Assembly (NCBI RefSeq): GCF_026151205.1
Contig: NC_087080.1
Location: forward strand, 4,815,096-4,879,095
Direction: 5' to 3'
Source: Bolinopsis microptera
Lineage: Eukaryota > Ctenophora > Tentaculata > Lobata > Bolinopsidae
Length of the DNA: 64,000 nucleotides
Of the stretch, positions 10,541-22,901 are shown in pieces. Made by a program: the position numbers and the translations under genes. How positions within the stretch are numbered: the first letter of the stretch is position 1; every line of letters begins with the position of its first letter. The notes under the pieces are model-generated. The model was not told the DNA's origin. It searched no databases and was given only the letters and a program-made list of their open reading frames with translations.

Positions 10541-13500
10541 CCAAAACTCCTTCAGACCAATTTTGAACCATTATGAGCACTTTCAGGATACAATTCATTT
10601 CCGTTCATTTCCGTTCATTCTATGAACCTGGGTCATTTTGTGCGACCTTCGATGACCTCTTATCTAGGCCTAGCTTATGACACTATCTATCATAGAAAAC
10701 CGAATTGGGGGTTCCCAGCCCTTACGTAATAAGTCTCAAATTGAAATGACACACATGCGCCACCTATTGATTTACATGATAAACCTGCTAGCGCATGTGT
10801 GTCAAAAAAAATAATGATACACATGCGCTTCCTAGGTAGCGCATGTGTGTCAAAAAAAATAATGATACACATGCGCTAGCAGGTTTATCATGTAAATCAA
10901 TAGGTGGCGCATGTGTGTCATTTCAATTTGAGACTTATTACGTAAGGGCTGGGAACCCCCAATTCGGTTTTCTATGATAGATAGTGTCATAAGCTAGGTC
11001 CAGAGGTCCTCAAAAGTCGCAAAAAATGACCCAGGTTCATAGAATGAACGGAAATGAACGGAAATGAACGGAAATGAACGGAAATGAACGGAAATGAACG
11101 GAAATGAATTGTATCCCAAAATTGCTCATAATGGTTAAAAATTGGTCTGAAGAGTTTGGTTGGTCCTAGGACCACCCTAGCAAATTTTGGGAATTACTAT
11201 TTAGATTTTTGGTACCATTTCGAAGACATGAGGACATCGTAGTATTCACTGTATTTGAGTGCTGGGAAGCATTAATTCGGTTTTCTTCCCAGCGCTCAAA
11301 TACAGCTTATACTTCGATGTCCCGGGTCCCCATGGCCATATATAATGTATAATGAGGCTATTATTATAGCCCCATGGATCCCTTCGTCCCCAAAATTTGC
11401 TGGAGTGGTCGTAGGACCAACCAAAACTCCTTCAGACCAATTTTGAACCATTATGAGCACTTTCAGGATACAATTCATTTCCGTTCATTTCCGTTCATTC
11501 TATGAACCTGGGTCATTTTGTGCGACTTTCGATGGTCTTTAGGCCTAGCTTATGACACTATCTATCATAGAAAACCGAATTGGGGGTTCCCAGCCCTTAC
11601 GTAATAAGTCTCAAATTGAAATGACACACATGCGCCACCTATTGATTTACATGATAAACCTGCTAGCGCATGTGTATCATTATTTTTTTGACACACATGC
11701 GCTAGCAGGTTTATCATGTAAATCAATAGGTGGCGCATGTGTGTCATTTCAATTTGAGACTTATTACGTAAGGGCTGAGAACCCCCAATTCGGTTTTCTA
11801 TGATAGATAGTGTCATAAGCTAGGTGTCATAAGTCCTAGAGGTCATCGAAAGTCGCACAAAATGACCCAGGTTCATAGAATGAACGGAAATGAACGGAAA
11901 TGAATTGTATCCCAAAATTGCTCATAATGGTTAAAAATTGGTCTGAAGAGTTTGGTTGGTCCTAGGACCACCCTAGCAAATTTTGGGAATTACTATTTAG
12001 ATTTTTGGTACCATTTCGAAGACATGATGACATCGTAGTATTCACTGTATTTGAGTGCTGGGAAGCATTAATTCGGTTTTCTTCCCAGCGCTCAAATACA
12101 GCTTATACTTCGATGTCCCGGGTCCCCATGGCCATATATAATGTATAATGAGGCTATTATTATAGCCCCATGGATCCCTTCGTCCCCAAAATTTGCTGGA
12201 GTGGTCGTAGGACCAACCAAAACTCCTTCAGACCAATTTTGAACCATTATGAGCACTTTCAGGATACAATTCATTTCCGTTCATTTCCGTTCATTCTATG
12301 AACCTGGGTCATTTTGTGCGACTTTCGATGGTCTGTAGGCCTAGCTTATGACACTATCTATCATAGAAAACCGAATTGGGGGTTCCCAGCCCTTACGTAA
12401 TAAGTCTCAAATTGAAATGACACACATGCGCCACCTATTGATTTACATGATAAACCTGCTAGCGCATGTGTATCATTATTTTTTTTGACACACATGCGCT
12501 AGCAGGTTTATCATGTAAATCAATAGGTGGCGCATGTGTGTCATTTCAATTTGAGACTTATTACGTAAGGGCTGAGAACCCCCAATTCGGTTTTCTATGA
12601 TAGATAGTGTCATAAGCTAGGTGTCATAAGGCCTAGAGGTCATCGAAAGTCGCACAAAATGACCCAGGTTCATAGAATGAACGGAAATGAACGGAAATGA
12701 ATTGTATCCCAAAATTGCTCATAATGGTTAAAAATTGGTCTGAAGAGTTTGGTTGGTCCTAGGACCACCCTAGCAAATTTTGGGAATTACTATTTAGATT
12801 TTTGGTACCATTTCGAAGACATGATGACATCGTAGTATTCACTGTATTTGAGTGCTGGGAAGCATTAATTCGGTTTTCTTCCCAGCGCTCAAATACAGCT
12901 TATACTTCGATGTCCCGGGTCCCCATGGCCATATATAATGTATAATGAGGCTATTATTATAGCCCCATGGATCCCTTCGTCCCCAAAATTTGCTGGAGTG
13001 GTCGTAGGACCAACCAAAACTCCTTCAGACCAATTTTGAACCATTATGAGCACTTTCAGGATACAATTCATTTCCGTTCATTTCCGTTCATTCTATGAAC
13101 CTGGGTCATTTTGTGCGACTTTCGATGGTCTGTAGGCCTAGCTTATGACACTATCTATCATAGAAAACCGAATTGGGGGTTCCCAGCCCTTACGTAATAA
13201 GTCTCAAATTGAAATGACACACATGCGCCACCTATTGATTTACATGATAAACCTGCTAGCGCATGTGTATCATTATTTTTTTTGACACACATGCGCTACC
13301 TAGGAAGCGCATGTGTATCATTATTTTTTTTGACACACATGCGCTAGCAGGTTTATCATGTAAATCAATAGGTGGCGCATGTGTGTCATTTCAATTTGAG
13401 ACTTATTACGTAAGGGCTGGGAACCCCCAATTCGGTTTTCTATGATAGATAGTGTCATAAGCTAGGCCTAGATAAGAGGTCATCGAAGGTCGCACAAAAT

Positions 13501-13592
13501 GACCCAGGTTCATAGAATGAACGGAAATGAACGGAAATGAATTGTATCCTGAAAGTGCTCATTATGGTCCAAAATTGGTCTGAAGGAGTTTT
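10541..13592. repeat. Core array of nested palindromic units (period about 797 bp)
   Basis: Two kinds of palindrome alternate. Type P1 (10674-10993, 11549-11820, 12345-12618, 13142-13461) begins TATGACACTATCTATCATAG and ends with its reverse complement. Type S lies between them and folds about a GAAGCATTAATTCGGTTTTC spacer near 11270, 12067 and 12865. Unit starts (GCTTATGA) are at 10673, 11548, 12344 and 13141. The two outer P1 copies carry an extra CACATGCGC hairpin module that the two inner ones lack, so the array is symmetrical about 12067. A 10-bp GAACGGAAAT repeat varies from two copies to six (11044-11107). The repeated 60- and 83-residue frames are by-products of the repeat and not genes. 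Confidence 0.85.
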
Positions 13593-13598
13593 GGTTGT

Positions 13599-13914
13599 AA
13601 CCATGTCATAACCATGTCATAACCATGTCATAACCATGTCATAACCATGTCATAACCATGTCATAACCATGTCATAACCATGTCATAACCATGTCATAAC
13701 CATGTCATAACCATGTCATAACCATGTCATAACCATGTCATAACCATGTCATAACCATGTCATAACCATGTCATAACCATGTCATAACCATGTCATAACC
13801 ATGTCATAACCATGTCATAACCATGTCATAACCATGTCATAACCATGTCATAACCATGTCATAACCATGTCATAACCATGTCATAACCATGTCATAACCA
13901 TGTCATAACCATGT
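13599..13914 (-). repeat. 11-bp minisatellite (AACCATGTCAT)n, right arm
   Basis: About 29 tandem copies of AACCATGTCAT, the reverse complement of the left-arm array at 10352-10537. The excess of about 12 copies over the left arm shows tract expansion or contraction after arm duplication. Confidence 0.9.
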
Positions 13915-14293
13915 AAGAAAAAGGCGTCATAGCCATGTCACAAGCTGACCACTATGATTGCATTAACAATAAAGCGTTATTATAAAAATAATTATGAATT
14001 ATAACCGAGAAAACACGTTTACTTTTTCATTATTCTTATTTTGTAAATGTGCTGTAATTATTTTGTAATTCTCACGCAGTACAGGCAATTACGGACAAAA
14101 GAAACGATGTTTTATATTATTAGTCTTAGGAGACTGATCAGCGCATCAAATAATGTTTTTTTGCTAGATCGGCGCGATGCACAATTTATCAACTGGGCCG
14201 TATTGCCAGCTAACTCAAACTGTGACATGTAAAATATTGACGTTGTTTTTATTCGTTCGTAAATGATAAACGGTTGCGGAATGACATTGAAAA

Positions 14294-14889
14294 TAGGGCG
14301 TGCACCATAAAAATAAACTTGCTCGGATTTTAAAAATTTTTGTACCATTGTTTTCTAGAGACTGTGAGAATTTTCACAATACCAAATTTGTCATACCTTT
14401 TTGGAAAGATCAGTGAGTTTCGCCTAGGTGCCATATTTGATGGTGCGCGGCTTTTGGAGCAAAATTAGCTGTAAAAGTCGCGTAATTTGACCAAATTTGA
14501 CCAAATTCGTTGATTTTTGTCGTATTATTTGGATATATCTTCAGTTCCTTGAATGAGATCATTCTGAAAATTGGCGACGACCTTCCAATAGGGCTTTCAC
14601 AACTGTCCGAAAAATTTGGTGGATATCGGAGTTGATATAGTAATCAAAATGGGGCAAAATACGCTGCTTTTAGCTGTTACATAATGTTTGATGGTTGGAT
14701 ATGCTTCAAACTTTTCGGACACTTTCCTTGTAAGTCTATCAGTAAGCTTACCAATTTTTGTTGCAATCGGAGGTCGGGAAGGATACTTAATATCTATTTG
14801 TTTGAAGAAAATTGTGCTGGCCGAAATTAGCGCTAAAAAACCATCCTACAGTCGGTACGCGCGGCTCACTGTCGATGGCGCACTACCTA
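14294..14889 (+). mobile_element. TAGG/GTGC transposon, copy 1 (7-bp TSD TTGAAAA)
   Basis: A 596-bp non-coding element starting TAGGGCGTGCACC and ending with the reverse complement of TAGGTAGTGCGCC. The flanks are TTGAAAA at 14287-14293 and TTGAAAA at 14890-14896, a perfect 7-bp target duplication. The left arm at 9975-9987 lacks the element but retains two tandem target copies minus one A, as expected of an excision footprint. Copies 2 and 3 (17130-17726 inverted, 57399-58020) also have 7-bp duplications. No transposase is encoded. Among known superfamilies Dada makes 6-7 bp duplications, but the family is not assigned here. Confidence 0.8.
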
Positions 14890-15357
14890 TTGAAAAGGCA
14901 CAGGCTGAGCGCCGCCCAGTAACACAGACATTTCGCTTCGAAAAGAAAGTTGCGCGTGTTACTTCGAACAAATTTAGACAAGCATCATCCGTCGACGTAC
15001 CGGCGAGTTTAATTTCCAATCTTTTCTTTAACAGGTGATAATTGTAGTCGTAAAATATTTGCTTCAAATATTAATCAGGACCGTCGACGAGTCCAACTCG
15101 GCGCGCGTCCTGGTAGGTTATAAACCTACAAGTCACGCGTCGCGATCCTCATTTGTATTTCATTTCGCCCCCGCTATACCGTGGCGAAAGCCACGATACG
15201 ACCGCGCAGCCCACAACGAAGGGCTGAGGGTAATAAATTTACCGGATGGTGCAGGGAAATTGGTAAAAACACGACTTCAATCTTACATTAATTGTATAAA
15301 ATTCTAATTTTAGGTAAACAAGCAAAGTTTGTTTTTAATTATTACATATAACTATTT

Positions 15358-16222
15358 AGTAGAGGCTCTTACGGGCATTGTCTGCTCGATACGCTAGGGA
15401 CCCCAGATACACCTTACTAGACGTATTTTTGACCGTAGAATCGATTAAAAGTAGTTTCAAAATGATTGGACTGAGTTAGCACCGTTAAAATTGCAAAAAA
15501 ACCGATTTTGGGGCCAAAAATAGGCCAAAAAAGCATGTTTTTTGATAATTTGAGCAAGTTAATTTTGTTGGCATTTCGGCAAAATTTGCATGAAGGTAGC
15601 TAAAAGACAGCCACACAAGATGGTTAAAAAATTTTAAAAATCCCTCTATTTTAGTGCAGGCAAAAACCCAAAAAAGTGGTAAAAATTTTGACTTTTTTGC
15701 TTGAAGTTTGAATAATTTTTTGCAGTTGTATTAAATCAACTCAAAAATAGTCACATCGTGTTTGCCTAAATTTTTCCTTTCCGAGAAGTACCCACTTCAT
15801 ATACTTTATCGAAGTTTGAATATTGTCACTCCGCAAGCGTTTTTGCCAAATTTTCGACGCGCACTACGCGCAAAAGCATTTAGTTGTTATCAATTGGCAC
15901 CCGCGCGTTCATCATAAATTTCAAACAGCTATAACTCAGCGCGATTATGTCCGTTCTAGCTCATATTTTCACACCAAATAGAAAATAATGTGATCTTATT
16001 GCTGACAAAATATGAATATAATTACTCTATTTGCCTTAGATTAATAGACTGTCAAAGTTTAAAACGCGCATTGGTATAGCACGTGACGAATAAGGCCAAA
16101 TTTATACTTCTTAACATATTATCGATCCTTAGACATCATACTATTGTGTCCAATTAGCGGTTAGGTCTCTAAACTCGTAGTATAGCAGAAAACACGTCTT
16201 TTTGCCCGTAAGAGCCTCTACT
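15358..16222 (+). mobile_element. AGTAGAGG inverted-repeat element, right-arm copy
   Basis: An 865-bp copy, inverted relative to the left-arm copy and carried along by the palindrome. Its ends are the same AGTAGAGGCTCTTACGGGC inverted repeats. It differs from the left-arm copy by small indels, for example an extra TATA-like stretch near 16180. Non-coding. Confidence 0.75.
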
Positions 16223-17129
16223 AATTAGTTGACGGATGTTACTCGTTTAAATTTTTCGATGCGAAGTTTACTGGGCCGCGCTCAGCCTCAAGCCTGTCAT
16301 TCCGCCGAATTTATATGATTATGAACATATAATCCACAAATTAAGTGCAAGTAAGTAAGTAAATATTTCATGCTAGGCATGTGGCACCCATTACGGTACG
16401 GGTAACCACTAACCATCCATTGAGTTTTTGCTTTTTCGCTTTGCATAGCAGCTCAGCGAGGTCCGCAGGGGTGCCGGGTGCATTTTGCCTACATCTAACG
16501 ACAAACACTTACGTCGTAAGGTGGCCTTACGACGAGAAGCATTATTGGATCGATGCGCGGCAAGCTTGCTAGTTGCTACGAAGTATCCCGAAACTGGTTA
16601 GTCCATTATCATTTATAACGATAAACAAATTGTTGGCACTTGGCAGTTGGCTTGATACACGAATTGCATTTCGATCTTCGCGCACGATCCCAGGACACAC
16701 TACACAGGAGCTCGCCTGTCATGCGTCGGCGTACACGCTTCAATATGCAATACTTGGCAGCGCTCAGCCTGTCATTCTACAGCACGCGCAGCAGGCAGCT
16801 TCATTCCTCCTTGTCATACGTTGTATCACCCGCCGCGCACGAAGTGAGCGGCTCCCCCTGTATCGTCAGGACGACCGTGGGTGTCACAACGTGATACAAA
16901 TTCCTCCATAGCTCCATTCTCCAATGAGTATGTTTATAAATATTATAGCTTGTAGCACGATGCGTTACTGTGCCGCGCCGCGCATTCAATTATTGATTAT
17001 GCTTCTTGCAACGCTAAATCGGTGAAATGCGCTACTGTGCCTCGCCGAGCTGCGATGAATTGACATTGTCAATTAACATATATTATCACTCCTGCGCGCA
17101 GTGTTGTGACCTCCCTTCGTCGTAATTAG

Positions 17130-17726
17130 TAGGTAGTGCGCCATCGACAGTGAGCCGCGCGTGCCGACTGTAGGATGGTTTTTTAGCGCTAATTTCGGCC
17201 AGCACAATTTTCTTCAAACAAATAAATATTGAGTATCCTTCTCGACCTCCAATTGCAACAAAAATTGGTAAGCTTACTCATAGACTTACAAGGAAAGTGT
17301 CCGAAAAATTTAAAGCATATCCAATTAACAAACATTATGTTACAGCTAAAAGCAGCGTATTTTGCCCCATTTTGATCACTATATCAACTCCGATATCCAC
17401 CAAATTTTTCGGACAGTTGTAAAAGCCCTATTGGAAGGTCGTCGCCAATTTTCAGAATGATCTCATTTAAGGAACTGAAGATAAATCCGAATAATATGAC
17501 AAAAATGGTCAAATTTGGACGAATTTGGTTAAATTACGCGACTTTTACAGCTACTTTTGCTCCAAAAGCCGCGCACCATCAAATATGGCACTTAGGCGAA
17601 ATTCACTGATCTTTCCAAAAAGGTATGACAAATTTGGTATTGTGAAAATTCTCACAGTCTCTAGAAAACACTGGTACAAAAATTTTTTTAAATCCGAGCA
17701 AGTTTATTTTTATCGTGCACCTCCTA
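17130..17726 (-). mobile_element. TAGG/GTGC transposon, copy 2 (7-bp TSD TAATTAG)
   Basis: A 597-bp copy inverted relative to 14294-14889, flanked by TAATTAG at 17123-17129 and 17727-17733. It sits immediately inside the left terminal repeat of the 7.3-kb element, so it inserted into that element. The small open frame across 17525-17749 is not conserved as a protein between copies. Confidence 0.8.
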
Positions 17727-17733
17727 TAATTAG

Positions 17734-18648
17734 CTCGTATTCAGATTGAACAATTTTGAAGTCAAATAAATGTTGTTTCTTTTAGACTTAAATAAACAAT
17801 ATGGATGTAGTCCGAAAGTAATTTGTCTACTAAATAACATTTTGAAACTATGAACAAAATTGGCGAAAATTTGCCGTAGATGTGACCAAAAAACTACGCG
17901 CAGAACTAAATATTTCTTCATAGACGCGTGAAAATTTTTGAGTTTAACATTGAATATTTTAGCTTGGTTATTGTAATACTTAATTTTCAAGTCTCTATCC
18001 GATAACTAAATATTTTATCTTTACGACAGTATAAAATTTGTTTGTATATTTGCTAAATTAAAAAAACAGTAGGAATAGAAACGTCGAAGGTCTTGCGCTT
18101 ATTTCAGTCCCAAAATATACTCTAATCATAAACTTCATAAAACCCACTGAAAATGATGTCTACAGGCATATTAAGCCCTTACACCTTCCCAAATCATTTA
18201 GCAAGGATTCAGAGCCAGTTTTTAAAATTAGCTTTCGAATATCATTGTTAAGACATAAAACTATAAATAAATGAGTGCCCTTTTTCTCTTTCGTCTCGAT
18301 AGTTTCTCTTTCATTTTAACATTATACATTAGTAAAAGCAATCAGCGATCTTTATTAATCATTGAAAGAGTAGAGTAATTGGTCCTCGTCAATGTTTAGT
18401 GTCTGATTACAGTTTCGGTCCGACCTCCAAAACTGAAAAGATATTGGGGGTATTATCAGTTATGTAAATGGAAAAATTATATTTGCATCATAAAACTATG
18501 AAAACATTGAAACTAATGTTTTTGAAGGCTCGCCTATTCGTTTAAGCAATCAAATAGTCAGTGCATGCACAGTAAAGAACAGTTGAAGGCACCGGGAATG
18601 TTTCAAATATAACCTCTGTCTACTATCAAGTATCAGACCACACACTCC
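17734..18648. other. AT-rich interior of the 7.3-kb element, nothing recognised
   Basis: No repeat shared with the rest of the window and no coding sequence with recognisable motifs. The minus-strand open frame at 17730-17990 is low-complexity and K/N/F-rich, as expected from AT-rich DNA. Confidence 0.4.
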
Positions 18649-18653
18649 ACTAT

Positions 18654-19513
18654 AGTAGAGGCTCTTACGGGCATTGTCTGCTCGATACGTTAGGGACCCC
18701 AGATACACCTTACTAGACGTATTTTTGACCGTAAAATCGATTGAAAGTGGTTTCAAGATGATTGGACTGATTGTTCTGGGGTAAAATCGCAAAAAAACCG
18801 ATTTTTGGGCCAAAAATAGGCCAAAAAACCATGTTTTTTGATATTTTGAGCAAGTTAATTTTGTTGGCATGTCGGCAAAACTTGCATAAAGATAACTAAA
18901 AGACAGCCGCACAAGATTGTATAAAAATAAAACAAATCCCTCTATTTGTTCTGAGGTAAAAATCCAAAAAAGTGGTAAAAATTTTGACTTTTTTGCTTGA
19001 AGTTTGAATAATTTTTTGCAGTTGTATTAAATCAACCCAAAAATAATCACATCGTGTTTGCCTAAATTTTTCCTTTCCGAGAAGTACCCACTTCATATAC
19101 TTTATCGAAGTTTGAATATTTTCACTCCGCAAGCGTTTTTGCCAAATTTTCGACGCGCACTACGCGCAAAAGCATTTAGTTGTTATCAATTGGCACCCGC
19201 GCGTTCATCATAAATTTCAAACAGCTATAACTCAGCGAGATTATGTCCGTTCTAGCTCATATTTTCACACTAAATAGAAAATAATGTGATCTTATTGCTG
19301 ACAAAATATGAATATAATTACTCTATTTGCCTTAGAGTAATAGACTGTCAAAGTTTAAAACGCGCATTGGTATAGCACGTGACTAATGAGGCCAAATTTA
19401 TACTTCTTAACATATTATCGATCCTTAGACATCATACTATTGTGTCCAATTAGCGGTTAGGTCTCTAAACTCGTAGCAGAAAACACGTCTTTTTGCCCGT
19501 AAGAGCCTCTACT
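18654..19513 (+). mobile_element. AGTAGAGG inverted-repeat element, copy 3 (5-bp TSD ACTAT)
   Basis: An 860-bp copy with the same AGTAGAGGCTCTTACGGGC ends, flanked by ACTAT at 18649-18653 and 19514-19518. This is the copy that shows the true element ends and a 5-bp target duplication. It is more diverged from the palindrome copies than they are from each other. The antisense open frames at 18550-19132 fall inside it and are not genes. Confidence 0.8.
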
Positions 19514-19518
19514 ACTAT

Positions 19519-20139
19519 CCACTATGTACTATAATGTACAATGGCAATTAAAATGTGTTCCCGCAATTTTAAAATGCGCGCATCTTGCGCCGTGACCATG
19601 ACGGTCACAGCGCATGCTGGTGAACGGAGGTAGGCTGGTGAACGAGTTATTGGGACAAAATTGGAACATTTTGGAACATTGGTTACATCGGTTGTAGACA
19701 TGCAGTGATTCCCAAACTTGGTTTGAGTGGTCCTAGGACCAATCTAAACGCTTTCCGGCCAGTTTTAAACCGTTCTGAGCACTTTTAGTTTTAGGAGAAT
19801 ATTAATTTTTGTTCATTTTCGTGCATTCCATGAACCTGGGTAATTTTCATGCTCATTGGAATTTAGAAGGTAAAATAACTCACATAACAGTGCTCCCGAC
19901 AAGTTTCACGGATATAGTGATTGAGTTTCTAGTCACCTAGCCTCTTGGCCTGAAAGATTTCTTGTTCGGCAGGGTGACTGCTTGAACGTCAACTTCAACC
20001 TTTCCCACTGTGCACTGCATCGAATCGAGGTAGAGTTGTTAACTGAAATATTACATTCAGTCTAGCGACCTTTAAATCTGGGTCAAACTTAGTATTTCTG
20101 AAAGTTTCGCAAAATGTTATTGATTACAGAGGGTGTGTC
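19519..20139. other. Unassigned DNA with a diverged piece of the palindrome core
   Basis: Around 19660-19860 there is diverged similarity to the type S unit of the core array (a GGTCCTAGGACCA palindrome near 19730, then a CCATGAACCTGGGT-like stretch near 19830). No coding sequence is apparent. This suggests the core-array family also exists as old dispersed copies. Confidence 0.4.
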
Positions 20140-20475
20140 ACGCCACTCTCTCCTTAAGATCTTGCAGATGTTAGCACCATACCGTACCTGTTCATTATAA
20201 TAGCCCTAGACTATTGCATGAGACAAGCCTTAAGCAAGCACCCTGAAATAGGATTTACCATTAAGCCTTATAGGAGTAGGAGAGTCAAGGTGGAGAAGAT
20301 ATCGGTCACTGGTTTTGTGGATGACATTGCTCTGATAGCAGATACTGAAAAGGAGACAGAGACGCTGATGCAAGAGATAGAAAGGGTTGCTGCCACAGTG
20401 GGACTTAGAATGAATGAAGGGAAAAACTAAATTCATTACTCAGAACATCGAGAACCCTGATACCATCAAGTCTCT
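20140..20475 (+). pseudogene. RTE-like LINE reverse transcriptase fragment
   Basis: The translation contains a PYLFIIIALDYCMRQAL stretch, the RRVKVEKISVTGFVDDIALI catalytic motif C (DD with F-V in front), and the A-x-VGLRMNEGK tail. These match palm motifs of RTE-type LINEs rather than the YADD type at 7714. A frame break near 20428 separates GK from the following KFITQNIENP stretch. It is only about 110 residues of the domain, flanked by unrelated DNA, so it is a dead fragment. Confidence 0.7.
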
Positions 20476-20489
20476 GGGTAACCATGCTG

Positions 20490-20874
20490 AAATTTCTTTG
20501 AACTAGAACACAGTAAACCAATCTGTAACGAGTATAACTTCCTGACTGTCCACAATCGTCATAAGTTGCACTGTTTACTGGAAATGTTTAAAATTAATAA
20601 GTTCCAATCACCAGTCTCAATGTTCTCTTTATTCAACAGGTCACCAAGACGAGACAACTACTTCATCCCACCCACTCCGTCCTCACTATTCATCTACCAA
20701 TCAACCAGTATTTGGAATCACTGCCGTAAGTCAACGAGTGAAATAGACTTCTCCACTCCTATCAGTATATTCAAGAATAATCTTAAGAAAGCTTTGTTAG
20801 AACTACAATCTAAATATGACAGACAACTATGGTGCAGTTACAACTTTGATGCAAATGAATTATCATTGAAATAG
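20490..20874 (+). pseudogene. CR1-like LINE ORF2 C-terminal tail fragment
   Basis: The open frame from 20566 aligns by eye with the C-termini of the LINE copies at 8112-9230 and 59083-59928: a CLLEMFKI segment, then PSSLFIYQSTSIWNHCRKS, then a KNNLKKALLELQ segment, ending with a short hydrophilic tail. Upstream reverse-transcriptase motifs are absent. The first ATG is not a biological start. Confidence 0.65.
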
Positions 20875-22212
20875 GTTAATTAACTAAACTTAATCATATG
20901 AGTAAACCACGGTGTTATTGCAAAGAACCATGACAAGGGTATCAGACCTATATATTAATCTAAGAGACGAAACAAAACGAATCATCATACAACAAATTTT
21001 AAAATCCTGCGGCACAGGATCCTGTTGTTTTCCTACTCTGCCTCTCCCAAACCCCTCTCCTTCCCCTTTCTTCAGGTTTATTCTTCAATTTTTTAAATTA
21101 GATAGCAGATATATTTTCTTTCGAATTAGTAATGGCATTATACATTATTTGGTATCGTATGTATGTTGTGTTTAGTGTTTGCTAACTAGGTATGTGCTGT
21201 ATATTTTGAAGAATTTTGAGGCTCACGACGTCTCGTCCCATGGGTTGAGTTGTAAGCTGAGTATATGTTCAAATCGCCTTACTTCGTATGGTGAAACATC
21301 GACAGGTTTGCCTTGACCTTTCGGACTAGTGTTTGCCCACCGGGGATCAAAAAATATGATCACCATGAACATTACTTTGACACGTGAACTTATCAAACGA
21401 CTGTAATGATTCCATTAAATTTTCTTAGTATATTTAGCTAGTTTATAGTAGATACACACGATCACAGAATAGAAGAGCACAATTGGGCTCTTTGTTCTGC
21501 GACCGTGTTTCCTCGGTGGGCCGACAGGTTTTTGTTGTGTAGTAGTGCTGGGGAAAAAACACGCTTTAAATATCAATGAATGTAAATATTGTTAATTGAC
21601 ATTAGTGCCACAGTTTATGTGGTAAAAACAAATTTATGGTCAAACATTATATATCGTAGAAGGGCATGATTTACCCACATCACTAAGCATCTGGATGGAT
21701 AATTAGCACACAAGGATAAACTGACCTTTAAACATGACCACCAGCTATACCACGTAATCATAGCTCCAAAATAAATAAATTGCTCTACATAGAAACATCT
21801 GGCCTGATCTTATCACATTGTGGTCCCCTGGGGTTCGGTAAAGCCCTTACAGGCAACTGGGTCCTTTTACCAGCCACAATAAAACTAGTCATGCCAGTAC
21901 TGTCATAAACTGTAACCAACTATTTAAAAATAAGATATCTTTTGCTAGAATTTTACATTTTAAGCCATAGAGCAATCTTCTCAATTTTAAAATTTAAAAA
22001 TAACATTTTACCCTAACTATGATGTGGTGGCATTTCATACTTAACTAAAATTCAACTTTGAAAGTCAATAGATTATTAGTCACAATGAAATTATAGTTTA
22101 AGACATCCATTTTGCATTGTGTTTCCAATATTAGAATTTATGATATGTATTGATTGAATAATTGGTAATAAATTTAACTTTTGTTTTATTAACTTTTGTT
22201 TTATTAAAGAAA
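20875..22212. other. Possible LINE 3' untranslated region and AT-rich DNA
   Basis: No gene is seen. The stretch after the ORF tail could be LINE 3' UTR. Near 22176-22207 there are two tandem copies of an ACTTTTGTTTTATTA-like unit, resembling other LINE 3' tails in this window. A pyrimidine-rich block lies at 21030-21080. Confidence 0.4.
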
Positions 22213-22395
22213 GCCTGTCTCTGAAGAAGGAGAGACGATAAAAACGTGATACGATACGGTATGTTGAAATAAAGCCTGTCTCTGAAGAAGGAGAGACGAT
22301 AAAAACGTGATACGATACGGTATGTTGAAATAAAGCCAGTCTCTGAAGAAGGAGAGATGATAAATACGTGATACGAAACGGTATGCGAAAGCTAT
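22213..22395 (+). repeat. 61-bp tandem repeat with a GTCTC/GAGAC hairpin, three copies
   Basis: Three consecutive copies start at 22213, 22274 and 22335. Each begins with GTCTCTGAAGAAGGAGAGAC, a stem-loop, followed by a GATAAAAACGTGATACG stretch. A stem-loop of this kind next to a tandem tail looks like the 3' recognition end of a LINE, duplicated in tandem. This interpretation is inferred from form only. Confidence 0.65.
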
Positions 22396-22901
22396 GTAGT
22401 TGATCAGACTTAAAGTTACGTGTTCTTAAGAGGGTGAGAGGTTCTTTAGTAAGGCCGACTGATTAAATGAGGCCCTGAAATGAACAGGAATCTAGCAATA
22501 ATAGCATGGAGAGTGGGGAAAATCAAAACGCGGAATAATAATCTAACTCTAAGTTAACGATAAACTGGTACAGAAATCAAAAGTCCGAACACGGAGTCTA
22601 GGAGTAGGAAATAGCTGTGAACCAAACAAACAGAATGGCACCCGTGCATGATATATTAAAATATGTACCGTTCTAGGATGCCTCCGCAAACTTTTGCTCC
22701 TCTGTAAATGCACGTGTTAGTGCTGTAGCGAAAGCTATGTAGTCGATCAGACTTCAAGTTACGTGTTCTTATTAGGGTGAGAGGTTCTTTAGTAAGGCCG
22801 ACTGATTAAATGAGGCTCTGAAATGAACAGGAATCTAGCAATAAAAGCATGGAGAGTGGGGAAAATCAAAAAGCGGAATAAATAATCTAACTCTAAGTTC
22901 T
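22385..22901 (+). repeat. 172-bp direct duplication
   Basis: About 172 bp starting GCGAAAGCTATGTAGT (22385-22556) recur at 22728-22901 in direct orientation with a few substitutions, separated by about 170 bp of unrelated sequence. No coding potential. Confidence 0.75.

Noticed and set aside
11296-13071. Three identical 60-codon minus-strand frames at about 797-bp spacing
   Set aside because: They recur only because the palindromic unit is tandemly repeated; there is no protein motif and mirrored copies give unrelated frames.
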